Shown in pieces: positions 36,034-44,079 of a DNA stretch of 64,000 bases. The DNA comes from Terriglobia bacterium (GTDB lineage Bacteria > Acidobacteriota > Terriglobia > Acidiferrales > UBA7541). The DNA lies in assembly GCA_020073485.1 (NCBI GenBank), contig JAIQFB010000023.1, positions 29,000 to 92,999 of the forward strand, read 5' to 3'. The notes under the pieces were generated by a model, which was not told the DNA's origin, did no database searches, and was given only the letters and a program-made list of their open reading frames with translations. The stretch's first letter is position 1. Every line of letters starts with the position of its first letter. A program made the translations under genes and the position numbers.

Positions 36034-36842
36034 AAACGCAGCCTTCGGTAATCGGCCCACCACTGGCCGTCGCGGAACAGGTCGGGGCGAAGAGTGTCCT
36101 CCACCTTTCGTAAAAAAGTTTCGCGCTTCTTGTCATCAAGCCCATCGAGGTAAGCCGAGCAAAACATCGCGATCCAGTTTCGCAACCCGGCGTCGCCGTC
36201 GGCGAGACCGGTGGGGCGGTCGAACAGCGTCATGAATCTGACCTCGAAACCATTTTCCTCGAGCAGCGTTGCGTACTCGCCGACGCTGGGGTAATACCAT
36301 GGATTCACGTCCCCCACCGTGGACGGGCGTACCTGTTTGTGTGTTTCATCGAGGGCCTGCTTGATCTTCCGGACGTTTCCCTTCCCGCCGAATTCCGCGA
36401 CGAACCGGCCGCCAGGCCGCAGCGCCCGCCGCACGCCCTGAATCACGCGAACCGGCTGGTGAATCCAGTGCAGCACCGCGTTGGAAAACACGGCGTCGAA
36501 TTCCTGGTCAAATTTCAGATCTGTCGCGTCGGCAATTTCAAATTTCAATTTGGGATATGCCTGGCGCGCCGCCTGGATCATTTCCGGGGAGCGGTCGACG
36601 CCGACCACGCGCGCGCCGGACTCGACGATTTGCGCGGATAGATGACCGGTGCCGCATCCCAGGTCCAGGATGCGTTCGCCGGGTTGCGGCGCAAGCAGCG
36701 ATACCACGTCGGAGCCGTATTTCCAGACGAAATCGTGCTTGGCGTCATATAGATTTGCATTCCACACCGAAGGGCCCGGACTGGTCCGCGGATTTTCGGA
36801 AGGAGATTTTCCGGTCCAAGTCTTGCTGGTTCGATCGCTCAA
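36018..36842 (-). CDS. Class I SAM-dependent methyltransferase
   Basis: A 274-residue methyltransferase with a Rossmann fold: motif I ILDLGCGTGHLSAQI, motif II VVGVDRSPEMIQAARQAYP, then ADATDLKFDQEFDAVFSNAVLHWI and LRPGGRFVAEFGG. The layout resembles trans-aconitate methyltransferase, but the substrate cannot be inferred. The start is TTG 36842, which overlaps the rsmE stop (TTGA) and has GGAAGG seven bases upstream; this implies translational coupling with rsmE. The last residues (VAQA) and the stop are encoded inside a family A repeat. Confidence 0.82.
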   Translation of the reverse strand: MSDRTSKTWTGKSPSENPRTSPGPSVWNANLYDAKHDFVWKYGSDVVSLLAPQPGERILDLGCGTGHLSAQIVESGARVVGVDRSPEMIQAARQAYPKLKFEIADATDLKFDQEFDAVFSNAVLHWIHQPVRVIQGVRRALRPGGRFVAEFGGKGNVRKIKQALDETHKQVRPSTVGDVNPWYYPSVGEYATLLEENGFEVRFMTLFDRPTGLADGDAGLRNWIAMFCSAYLDGLDDKKRETFLRKVEDTLRPDLFRDGQWWADYRRLRLVAQA

Positions 36843-37633
36843 GTGTTTTCCTTCCGCCTTCCGTTTTCCGGGGTGTCTACATCGCCGCCCGGGCGAAACG
36901 CGCCGAAGGCGTATTGCACCGCGGCCAGCGCGGAGCACACGGCCGTTTCCGTGCGCATGATGTTGGCTCCCAGAGCGGCTTCGGAAAATCCGGCGGACGC
37001 AGCGGCGGAAAACTCCGCGTCGGTCCAGCCGCCTTCGGGGCCGATGGCGATGGCGACGGTGGTCGGGCCTTCTCCCTGAACGGCCGCTGCCGCCGGCTCA
37101 AGCAGTGCACGCATAGGGACCGCGCCGGAGCGCTCGGAAAGCAGCAGGCGGACTTGTGCCTCCGCGGCGGCAAACGCGGCGCGCGGTTTGGCCGCTTCGC
37201 CGAGCTGCGGGATGCGCAGGCGGCGCGCCTGCTGCGCCGATTCGGCCAGGATTTTCCTCCAGCGTTCGGCGCGTTTGGGAGACGCGGCAACCAGGCCGTG
37301 CTCGCTGCGGTCCGCGATGAGCGGAACGATTTCATCAACGCCGAGTTCGGTGGCCTTCTCGATGGCCCATTCCAGACGGTCAAATTTCACGATGGCCAGC
37401 AGCAGGGCGACCCGCAGCGGGGCCGGGTGAATCGGGAGCTTTTCCACCAGCGAAAAATGAATCTCCTCCCGGCCCACCGATTCGGTTTCGGCGAGCCACA
37501 GGGATTCGCCGTCGCTGAGTTCAAACAATTGCCCCGGCTCGGCGCGCAACACCCGCGCCAGATGGTGCGCCGCGTCGCCCGTAAGCGCCGCGGAACTGCC
37601 ATGAAATCCATCGACAAAGAATCGCCGCCGCAT
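36839..37633 (-). CDS. rsmE: 16S rRNA (uracil1498-N3)-methyltransferase
   Basis: Methylates U1498 in helix 44 of 16S rRNA. 264 residues. A PUA-like N-terminal domain (MRRRFFVDGF, HHLARVLRAEPGQLFELSDGE) and a SPOUT knotted domain with LLAIVKFDRLEWAIEKATELGVDEIVPL, then IGPEGGWTDAEF and GANIMRTETAV, the AdoMet-binding trefoil. Start ATG 37633, only 24 bp from the divergent nucleoside hydrolase start. The stop overlaps the methyltransferase start. The gene is commonly near dnaJ in bacteria, as here. Confidence 0.92.
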   Translation of the reverse strand: MRRRFFVDGFHGSSAALTGDAAHHLARVLRAEPGQLFELSDGESLWLAETESVGREEIHFSLVEKLPIHPAPLRVALLLAIVKFDRLEWAIEKATELGVDEIVPLIADRSEHGLVAASPKRAERWRKILAESAQQARRLRIPQLGEAAKPRAAFAAAEAQVRLLLSERSGAVPMRALLEPAAAAVQGEGPTTVAIAIGPEGGWTDAEFSAAASAGFSEAALGANIMRTETAVCSALAAVQYAFGAFRPGGDVDTPENGRRKENT

Positions 37634-37657
37634 GAGCTCTTATGTTATATCAATCCG

Positions 37658-38722
37658 ATGCGATCGCGACGCCGGCCGCCGTCCGCCCTCAGCGAAAGGT
37701 TCGCCCACGCCGTTTTTGCTGCGTTTTTGGTTTTCGTCTATCCGATTTTCCTCCGCAGCCAGACGGCTCCGCGCAGGCCTGTTGCGGTGCGAACGGTGAT
37801 CATCGATACGGACGCGGGCAGCGACGACCTGATGGCCATCGCGTTTCTTCTCTCGCGCCCGGATTTTCACGTGGAGGCCATAACGATCGCGAACGGAATG
37901 GCTCACGTGCCAGCCGGGGGCAGAAACGTTTTGCGGCTGCTGGAACTCGCCGGACGCAGGGACGTGCCGGTTTATCTGGGACGCGAATCGCCGCTTTCCG
38001 GGAATGTGGAATTTCCGGCGGAATGGCGGCGCAACTCCGACGAACTTCCGGGTGTCATGCTCCCGGAGGCGCATCGCGCCGCCGAATCGCGCCCCGCCGA
38101 AGAATTTCTTTCCAAGCGCCTGGCCGACACCGCGCGCCCCGTGCAAATTCTGGAGCTTAGCCCGATGACGAATCTTGCGGCGGCGCTTAAGAGTGCGCCG
38201 CGCGCAGCCCGCACCGTGCGGCAGATTGTGATCATGGGCGGCGCGGTGGGCGTGGCGGGAAATCTGGGCGACGGGGGCGTGTACAAGACGGATAATACCG
38301 CGTCCGAATGGAACATGTTTGTGGATCCGGCCGCGGCAAAAATCGTTTTTGATTCCGGCGCGCCCATTCGGCTGGTGCCGCTCGATGCCACGCAGCGGGT
38401 GCCCATCGACATGGCGCTGTTTGAACAATTTCAGGCGCGGGCTTCGACGCCGCTGGCGCGGTTTGTGGCCCAGGTGCTTGCCACCAACCGCGATTTCATC
38501 CGGCAGGGATTTTATTTTGCGTGGGATCCGCTGGCCGCGGCGGCGCTGGCGAATCCCGCGGTCGCGACGTTTCGGCCCAAGGCCATCGACGTCAGCGACA
38601 AACCGGAAGAGTTGGGGCGGACGATCGAGATCAAAAAGCGCAGGCCCAATATGCAAGTGGCGGTCGACGCCGATTCGCTGAGGTTTCGCGAGGTGTTTAT
38701 GACCGCGCTGGGAGTGCGGTAG
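37658..38722 (+). CDS. Exported inosine-uridine-type nucleoside hydrolase
   Basis: Hydrolyses the N-glycosidic bond of nucleosides. 354 residues from ATG 37658. A basic start plus hydrophobic segment (about 15-33) suggests a signal peptide or anchor, so it probably acts on extracytoplasmic nucleosides. The calcium-binding N-terminus is VIIDTDAGSDDLMA (Asp50, Asp52, Asp56, Asp57; the usual DTDPGxDD has Pro where this has Ala). Further matches are SPMTNLAAAL, IVIMGGAV and EWNMFVDPAAAK. It is divergent from rsmE and convergent with dnaJ, and followed at once by a family C repeat. Confidence 0.88.
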   Translation: MRSRRRPPSALSERFAHAVFAAFLVFVYPIFLRSQTAPRRPVAVRTVIIDTDAGSDDLMAIAFLLSRPDFHVEAITIANGMAHVPAGGRNVLRLLELAGRRDVPVYLGRESPLSGNVEFPAEWRRNSDELPGVMLPEAHRAAESRPAEEFLSKRLADTARPVQILELSPMTNLAAALKSAPRAARTVRQIVIMGGAVGVAGNLGDGGVYKTDNTASEWNMFVDPAAAKIVFDSGAPIRLVPLDATQRVPIDMALFEQFQARASTPLARFVAQVLATNRDFIRQGFYFAWDPLAAAALANPAVATFRPKAIDVSDKPEELGRTIEIKKRRPNMQVAVDADSLRFREVFMTALGVR

Positions 38723-38728
38723 GTTTTG

Positions 38729-38836
38729 CAGGACAGGCACTCTTGCCTGTCCGGTTTTTGCGGGCTGCGTGTGTTGCGTGATCGAATAAAATCCAGCGGC
38801 TGGCGCCGCTGGGACAGACAAGAGTGTCTGTCCTAC
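38729..38836. repeat. Family C inverted repeat, overlapping the dnaJ stop
   Basis: Left arm GGACAGGCACTCTTGCCTGT and right arm GGGACAGACAAGAGTGTCTG, with an inner CAGCGGCTGGCGCCGCTG palindrome. It fills the gap between the convergent nucleoside hydrolase and dnaJ stops. The TAG stop of dnaJ is formed by the TCCTAC end of the repeat. Confidence 0.8.
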
Positions 38837-39960
38837 CCGAAGATGTCCTTCACTTTTTCAAACAAAGAGGAATCGCGCTGCGCGGGGCGATTTTCCACCG
38901 GAAGCGTGGCGCCCAACTGCTCGAAGAGACGGCGCTGGTCGCGCGTCAACTTGGTGGGGACGACCACGTGGATGTTCACGTAGAGATCGCCCTTGCCGCC
39001 GCCGTGCGGGTCGGGCAGGCCTTTGCCTTTCAGGCGGACGATCTCTCCGGTCTGGGTGCCTTCAGGAATTTTGACAGTCTCTTCCCCGTTCAGTCCTTGG
39101 ACGCGGATTTCCGTGCCCAGGGCGGCCTGCACGATGGAAATCGGCACGGTGCAATATAGATCGGCGTTGCGGCGCTCAAAATACGGGTGTGCTTTGACTT
39201 CGAGAACCACGTACAAATCGCCGGCAGGGCCGCCGTTTTCCCCGGGCTCGCCTTCTCCGGGAACGCGCAGGCGCGTATTGGAATCGACGCCCGGGGGAAT
39301 GCGCAAATCGATGGTCTTGCTGCGCTCGACGCGCCCCTGCCCGCGGCAATCCGGGCAAGCTTCGCGCACGATTTGTCCCGCGCCGCGGCATTCCGGGCAG
39401 GTGCGGGAGATGGTGAAAAATCCCTGCTGGTAATGGACCTGCCCCCGGCCGCCGCACGCGGAGCACGCGGTGACTCCGGTACCCGCCTTGGCGCCGGTGC
39501 CGTTGCAGCTTTCGCAGAATTCGAGGCGCGGCAGGCGGATTTTCGTATTCACACCGGAAGCGCCTTCCTCGAAAGTGAGTTTCATGTCGTAGCGCAGGTC
39601 CGCGCCGCGCTGCGAACGGTTTCTTGCGCGGCGGCCTCCGAAGATATCCTCGAAGCCGAAGAAATCGCCGAAGATGTCTTGAAACTCGTCGAAGATGGTC
39701 TGGTTGACGCCGCCCTCGAAGCCGCCCCGCGAAATGCCCTGATAGCCGAAGCGGTCGTAGGCGGCGCGCTTTTGCGGATCGGAAAGGATCGAGTAGGCTT
39801 CGGTGGCCTCGCGGAATTTTTCCTCCGCTTCCTGTTTTTTCTGGGGATTACGGTCCGGATGCCACTTCATCGCCGATTTGCGGTAGGCGGATTTGATCTC
39901 ATCGGCGCCGGCGGAGCGCTCGAGGCCCAAAATTTCGTAGCAGTCGCGTTTTTGGCTCAT
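38833..39960 (-). CDS. dnaJ: Chaperone DnaJ
   Basis: Hsp40 co-chaperone that stimulates the ATPase of DnaK and binds unfolded proteins. 375 residues. J domain DCYEILGLERSAGADEIKSAY with the HPD triad in KWHPDRN; a Gly/Phe-rich linker (FGDFFGFEDIFGG); four zinc-binding CxxCxGxG repeats (CESCNGTG, CSACGGRG, CPECRGAG, CPDCRGQG); then the two C-terminal beta domains. Start ATG 39960 fits the MSQKRDCYEILG family start. Third gene of an hrcA-grpE-dnaJ cluster; dnaK is not in the window. Confidence 0.96.
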   Translation of the reverse strand: MSQKRDCYEILGLERSAGADEIKSAYRKSAMKWHPDRNPQKKQEAEEKFREATEAYSILSDPQKRAAYDRFGYQGISRGGFEGGVNQTIFDEFQDIFGDFFGFEDIFGGRRARNRSQRGADLRYDMKLTFEEGASGVNTKIRLPRLEFCESCNGTGAKAGTGVTACSACGGRGQVHYQQGFFTISRTCPECRGAGQIVREACPDCRGQGRVERSKTIDLRIPPGVDSNTRLRVPGEGEPGENGGPAGDLYVVLEVKAHPYFERRNADLYCTVPISIVQAALGTEIRVQGLNGEETVKIPEGTQTGEIVRLKGKGLPDPHGGGKGDLYVNIHVVVPTKLTRDQRRLFEQLGATLPVENRPAQRDSSLFEKVKDIFG

Positions 39961-39983
39961 CGTCTGGTATAGGCCGAGTGGCT

Positions 39984-40607
39984 TTAGTTCCCTTCTGTAC
40001 TGGAGTCCGGAGTGCCGCCCGGATGCACGGCGACCCTCACGATCGCAGGCCGCAGAACGCGTCCATGAAACTGGTAGCCGTCCTGAAATACGTCGACGAC
40101 GGCCCCGTCCGCGTATTCCGCGGATTCCACGCGTTCGATGGCCTGGTGCATGTGCGGATCGAACATTTTTCCGGCGGCTTCGACGCGCTGCAGTCCGTGG
40201 CGCGTGAGCGCGTCCCACAATTGCTTGCGGATCAGGATGACGCCCTTGCGATATTCCTCGTAAGAGGGATCGTCGTGGCCCTGCAGGGCGCGGTCAAACG
40301 CATCGAGCACGGGAATCAGGTCCAGGACCAGGCGCTCAACGCCACGGCGGCCTTCTTCGTGACGGTCGCGCTCGGTGCGCTTCTTGAAATTTTCAAAGTC
40401 GGCCTGACGGCGGACCAGGGTCTGCAACAATTCTTCCTTTTCGGCGCGCAGTTTGCCGAGTTCCGCGGCGATCCCGGTTTCGCTTACCGGGGCTGGATCG
40501 CTGGAAGCGGGATCGGCTCCGGCGGACGAAGGATCTCCGCCGCCTGATTCCACGCGGGCGTCATCGATCGAAAAAATTCCCCGTTCTTCGCGCTTCGGTT
40601 CTGCCAA
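39984..40607 (-). CDS. grpE: Nucleotide exchange factor GrpE
   Basis: Releases ADP from DnaK. 207 residues: an acidic, low-complexity N-terminus (about 1-45), a long coiled-coil helix (AAELGKLRAEKEELLQTLVRR, ADFENFKKR), and a C-terminal beta domain with MFDPHMHQAIERV and VVDVFQDGYQFHGRVLRPAIVRVA, the family signature. The start is TTG 40607, with GGAG nine bases upstream lying over the end of hrcA. Gap to dnaJ is 23 bp. Confidence 0.94.
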   Translation of the reverse strand: MAEPKREERGIFSIDDARVESGGGDPSSAGADPASSDPAPVSETGIAAELGKLRAEKEELLQTLVRRQADFENFKKRTERDRHEEGRRGVERLVLDLIPVLDAFDRALQGHDDPSYEEYRKGVILIRKQLWDALTRHGLQRVEAAGKMFDPHMHQAIERVESAEYADGAVVDVFQDGYQFHGRVLRPAIVRVAVHPGGTPDSSTEGN

Positions 40608-40612
40608 GGGTG

Positions 40613-41671
40613 TTAACTCCGATCCAGTGTTTCGCTGAAGGCCCGCGCGACGAATGCGACCGCCGTGATGGCGCGCTCATAGTGCATGCGCATGGGGCCA
40701 AGAACTCCCACCGTGCCCAGCGACTGATCCTGATACGAATAGGGCGCGCTGATCAAGGCCAGATGTTCGCCGGCCGGGTCGATTCCCTGCACGCCGATCT
40801 GCACGTGCACCGGGTCGGGTGTGTCGATGCACCCTGCGAGCAACGCGATCAGCCTGTGTTTTTCCTCGATGGCCACCAGGACTTCGCGCAATTGCGCCTG
40901 GTCTGAAAATTCCGGCGCTCCGGCCATCTGCGCGGCGCCCTCGATGTAGACGCGCTGCGTCGAGCCTTGCTCGAGCATTCCCGGATCGCAAAGCGCCAGC
41001 GCATCGCGGGCCAGCAGATCGTAGCGCTCCTGCTCCAGGGCCAGCCGGCTGAGCAAATCCGCGCGGATGGCTTCGAGCGTGCGGCCCACGTAATGGCGGT
41101 TCAGGTAATCGGCGGTGCGGTCGAGATCGGGCTGCGTGAACACGCGCTCGGTGCGGATAATTTTGTCGCGCGTGTTGCCGCCGGTGGAAACCAGGACGAC
41201 CACAACGCGGCCGTCCGGCAGCAGGACGAAGCGGACGTGCTCGAGCACGCTCTTCGCGATGGGAGGAGAAACCACTATCCCCAGGCCGCGCGACACTTCG
41301 GCAAGGATGCGGCCGGCGCGTTCGGCAATTTCCTCGGGCGTGGTGGCGGCGGCAAATTCTCCGCGAATCCAATCCTCGTCTTCCGGGCTCAATGTGGCCT
41401 GCGCGGCAACCTGCTGCGCGAAGAAGCGATATGCCGTGGCCGTGGGGACGCGGCCGGCGGAGGTGTGGGGCTGGTAGAGAAAGCCGCTTTCCTCGAGGTC
41501 CGCCATGACATTGCGAATCGTCGCCGGGCTCAGCGACTGAATGTGGCGGCGCGAAATCATGCGCGAAGAGACGGGTACGCCCGATTCAATATAGGCGCGG
41601 ACAATCGCCGCTAAAATTTGCCGGTTGCGCTCGATATGTGGGGCTGGATGGTCCATAAATCCACTACTCAC
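40613..41671 (-). CDS. hrcA: Heat-inducible transcription repressor HrcA
   Basis: Represses class I heat-shock genes by binding CIRCE (TTAGCACTC-N9-GAGTGCTAA) and is tuned by GroEL. About 352 residues. Winged-helix N-terminus (ERNRQILAAIVRAYIESGVPVSSR, then SPATIRNVMADLEESGFLYQPHTSAGRVPTATAYRFF) and a GAF-like C-terminal domain (LISAPYSYQDQSLGTVGVLGP). Start is GTG 41671 or ATG 41656. No CIRCE was found in the 250 bp upstream, so this cluster may not be self-repressed by it. First of hrcA-grpE-dnaJ. Confidence 0.94.
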   Translation of the reverse strand: MSSGFMDHPAPHIERNRQILAAIVRAYIESGVPVSSRMISRRHIQSLSPATIRNVMADLEESGFLYQPHTSAGRVPTATAYRFFAQQVAAQATLSPEDEDWIRGEFAAATTPEEIAERAGRILAEVSRGLGIVVSPPIAKSVLEHVRFVLLPDGRVVVVLVSTGGNTRDKIIRTERVFTQPDLDRTADYLNRHYVGRTLEAIRADLLSRLALEQERYDLLARDALALCDPGMLEQGSTQRVYIEGAAQMAGAPEFSDQAQLREVLVAIEEKHRLIALLAGCIDTPDPVHVQIGVQGIDPAGEHLALISAPYSYQDQSLGTVGVLGPMRMHYERAITAVAFVARAFSETLDRS

Positions 41672-41778
41672 CGAAGCTTAACATGCCTGAAGTAATTTTA
41701 TGCCCAGAAGCCGTTCTCGTCAAACCAGATGCGCGGATGGTGTGCGAATGAGGATTTCTCGCCACGGGAAAGAAATTC

Positions 41779-41821
41779 CCCGCCTCTGACCCTTCGCTTC
41801 ATTCAGGGCAAGAGAGGCGGG
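41779..41821. repeat. GC-rich hairpin between aldehyde dehydrogenase and hrcA
   Basis: CCCGCCTCT (41779-41787) and AGAGGCGGG (41813-41821) form a 9-bp stem with a 25-nt loop. The arm sequence matches the terminator at 27120-27149. It lies about 100 bp downstream of the aldehyde dehydrogenase stop; a terminator role is possible but no clear T-tract follows. Confidence 0.45.
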
Positions 41822-41918
41822 CTACAGTGTTGGAGATTCGCCGCGTCCTGCTGTAGCCCGGGGCTTCAGACCCGGGATCTTTTCGCAGCGCATGGAAACG
41901 CTGCCCCGAAGTGCACCC

Positions 41919-43430
41919 TCAATCCAGATCGCCCGCGTCGATTTGGGCGCGCTGCAGGCGGTCGGAATAATCGATGTAGAGGGTTTTCCATTCGGAATAA
42001 AAATCGATGGCGGCGGTGCCGGCTTCGCGGTGGCCGTTGCCGGTGCTTTTGGTGCCGCCGAAGGGCAATTGGATTTCCGCGCCGATGGTCGGGGCGTTTA
42101 CGTACACGATTCCGGTTTCGAGGTCGCGCATGGCGCGATAGGCCTGATTGACGTTGCGCGTGTAGATGGACGCCGAGAGGCCGTACTTCACGTTGTTGGC
42201 GATTTCGATGGCCTCGTCGAACGAGGTGAATGTGAGGACGGCGACGACGGGGCCGAAAATTTCCTCCTGCGCGATGCGCATGCGCGGGTCCACGTCGGAA
42301 AAAATGGTGGGCTCGTGGAACCAGCCGGCGGAGAGTCCGTTGGTTTGCACGCGGTGGCCGCCGGTGACGATTTTCGCGCCCTCATTTTTGCCGATCTCGA
42401 CGTATTTCATGACCGTCTCAAGTTGCGTTTCATTGACCACCGGGCCTACGTCGGTACCCGGATCGAGGCCGTCGCCGATCTTTAGCGATTTCACACGCGC
42501 GGCGAAGCGGTCCAGGAATTCCCTATGCAACTTTGCGTGGACGGCCACGCGGCTGGCCGCGGTGCAGCGCTGCCCGCTGGTCCCGAAACCGCCCCATACT
42601 GCGCCTTCGACGGCTAGCTCCAGATTCGCGTCGTCCATCACGATGATGATGTTTTTGCCGCCCATTTCCAGATGGCAGGGCTTGAATGTGGGCGCGCAGG
42701 CCTGATTCACGATGCGGCCAGTCTCGGTCGATCCCGTGAAACTTATGGCCGAAACATCGGGATGCGTCACCAGCGGGGCTCCGGCGTCAGGCCCCATGCC
42801 GTTGACGATGTTCACAACGCCGTGAGGCAGGCCGGCTTCGATCAGGATCTGCACCAGGTTGTAGGTCGAAAGCGGCGTGTCCTCGGCCGGCTTGATGACT
42901 ACTGTATTGCCACAGATCAGCGCTGGCATGATTTTCCACGACGGAATGGCCATGGGGAAATTCCAGGGCGTGATCATGCCCACCACGCCCAGCGGATCGC
43001 GCACGGACATCGCGAATTTATTGGGAAGCTCGGAAGGCACGGTCTGGCCGAAGAGACGGCGGCCTTCCCCGGCCATGTAATAGGTCATGTCGATGGCTTC
43101 CTGGACGTCGCCGCGCGTTTCGGACAGGGGCTTTCCCATTTCGCGCGTCATGTCGCGGGCCAGTTCTTCCTTGCGCTTCACCAAAGTTTCCGCAGTGCGA
43201 TATAAAATTTCGGCGCGGCGCGGCGCGGGCACCAGGCGCCACTTCGCGTAGGCGGCCTTGGCGGCTTCCACCGCGTTGTTCACGTCCTCGTGCGTCGAGG
43301 ACGGAAAAATTCCGATTAATTCGGAAGTATTGGCGGGGTTGCGATTTTCAAACGTGCGGCCCTGGCGGGCTTCGACCCATTCCCCGTTGATGAAATTCTT
43401 GTGAATTCTGGAAACGGCGCTTGTGGTCAT
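41919..43430 (-). CDS. NAD(P)-dependent aldehyde dehydrogenase
   Basis: Oxidises an aldehyde to the acid through a Cys thioester. 503 residues. Key motifs: [27 protein letters not shown] (cofactor), the general base Glu in LEMGGKN, catalytic Cys in [12 protein letters not shown], and [10 protein letters not shown]. The C-terminal [25 protein letters not shown] is of the semialdehyde-dehydrogenase-like type, but the substrate is not deducible. Start ATG 43430 has GGAGG four bases upstream. It is transcribed alone or with hrcA (247-bp gap), so probably separately. Confidence 0.92.
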   Translation of the reverse strand: MTTSAVSRIHKNFINGEWVEARQGRTFENRNPANTSELIGIFPSSTHEDVNNAVEAAKAAYAKWRLVPAPRRAEILYRTAETLVKRKEELARDMTREMGKPLSETRGDVQEAIDMTYYMAGEGRRLFGQTVPSELPNKFAMSVRDPLGVVGMITPWNFPMAIPSWKIMPALICGNTVVIKPAEDTPLSTYNLVQILIEAGLPHGVVNIVNGMGPDAGAPLVTHPDVSAISFTGSTETGRIVNQACAPTFKPCHLEMGGKNIIIVMDDANLELAVEGAVWGGFGTSGQRCTAASRVAVHAKLHREFLDRFAARVKSLKIGDGLDPGTDVGPVVNETQLETVMKYVEIGKNEGAKIVTGGHRVQTNGLSAGWFHEPTIFSDVDPRMRIAQEEIFGPVVAVLTFTSFDEAIEIANNVKYGLSASIYTRNVNQAYRAMRDLETGIVYVNAPTIGAEIQLPFGGTKSTGNGHREAGTAAIDFYSEWKTLYIDYSDRLQRAQIDAGDLD

Positions 43431-43564
43431 CGTGCCTCCCGGGAAAATTCGAGGCCTTGCAAAACGGATGGTTCCTCGCGGAAACCGAATCACGGCGGAA
43501 AATTTCCGCGCGGAAGCTCAATGTAGCAGAGCGGTACGGAGGCGTCAAACCATGCGCCGACGGC

Positions 43565-44014
43565 CTATTGCTGAGTGGTACTGGGAGCGGGAGCCGATGA
43601 ATGGACTGGAGCGGACGACACGGCGGGAACGGGAGCTCCCTTGCCGGCCGTATCGGAACCCAGGCCGAGTTTTTCCAGACTCAAGGCGTCGATTTTTCCG
43701 GTAGGGGTGATGCCGTTTTTATCCTGGTACTTTTTCATGGCTTCGACGGTGGCGTCGTCCCATTTCCCGTTGGGCTCGCCCTGGTAGGAGCCGTCCTTCT
43801 GCAGAGCGGTCTGGATTTCCTTGATGCGATCGGCGGTTGGGGCCTTCTGTCCCTTGGGTTTGGCGACCGTTTTCTTTCTCTTTTTCGATTTCGACGAAGA
43901 CGTTTTCGTGGTGGATTGCGCCGCGGAAGGACGCGCGGCGCCATACACCACGGGGGCCGCGCTCACCAGGAGCACGGCCCCAAGGAAACTCAGAAAGGTT
44001 CGTTTTCTCATCAT
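43565..44014 (-). CDS. Secreted peptidoglycan-binding (PGRP-1 type) protein
   Basis: A 149-residue exported protein. Signal peptide about 1-26 (TFLSFLGAVLLVSAAPVVYGAA), then a Lys/Ser-rich linker (about 35-57), one peptidoglycan-binding repeat (RIKEIQTALQKDGSYQGEPNGKWDDATVEAMKKYQDKNGITPTGKID, about 63-110), and an Ala/Pro/Ser tail. The repeat has the two-helix/GxxxWD layout of the PG_binding_1 family. It probably stays in the periplasm bound to murein. It lies 65 bp downstream of the HtrA protease gene, so the two may share a transcript. Confidence 0.82.
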   Translation of the reverse strand: MMRKRTFLSFLGAVLLVSAAPVVYGAARPSAAQSTTKTSSSKSKKRKKTVAKPKGQKAPTADRIKEIQTALQKDGSYQGEPNGKWDDATVEAMKKYQDKNGITPTGKIDALSLEKLGLGSDTAGKGAPVPAVSSAPVHSSAPAPSTTQQ

Positions 44015-44079
44015 CGTGTAGTGTCACCGCAGGGGCATCCGCCGCGGCGGACCATGCCCCTGCCAACGATCGACGAAAC

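Noticed and set aside
36557..37657. N-terminal extension of the nucleoside hydrolase frame across rsmE
   Set aside because: The frame stays open through rsmE on the opposite strand, but the extension has no homologous blocks. The hydrolase with signal peptide starts cleanly at 37658.
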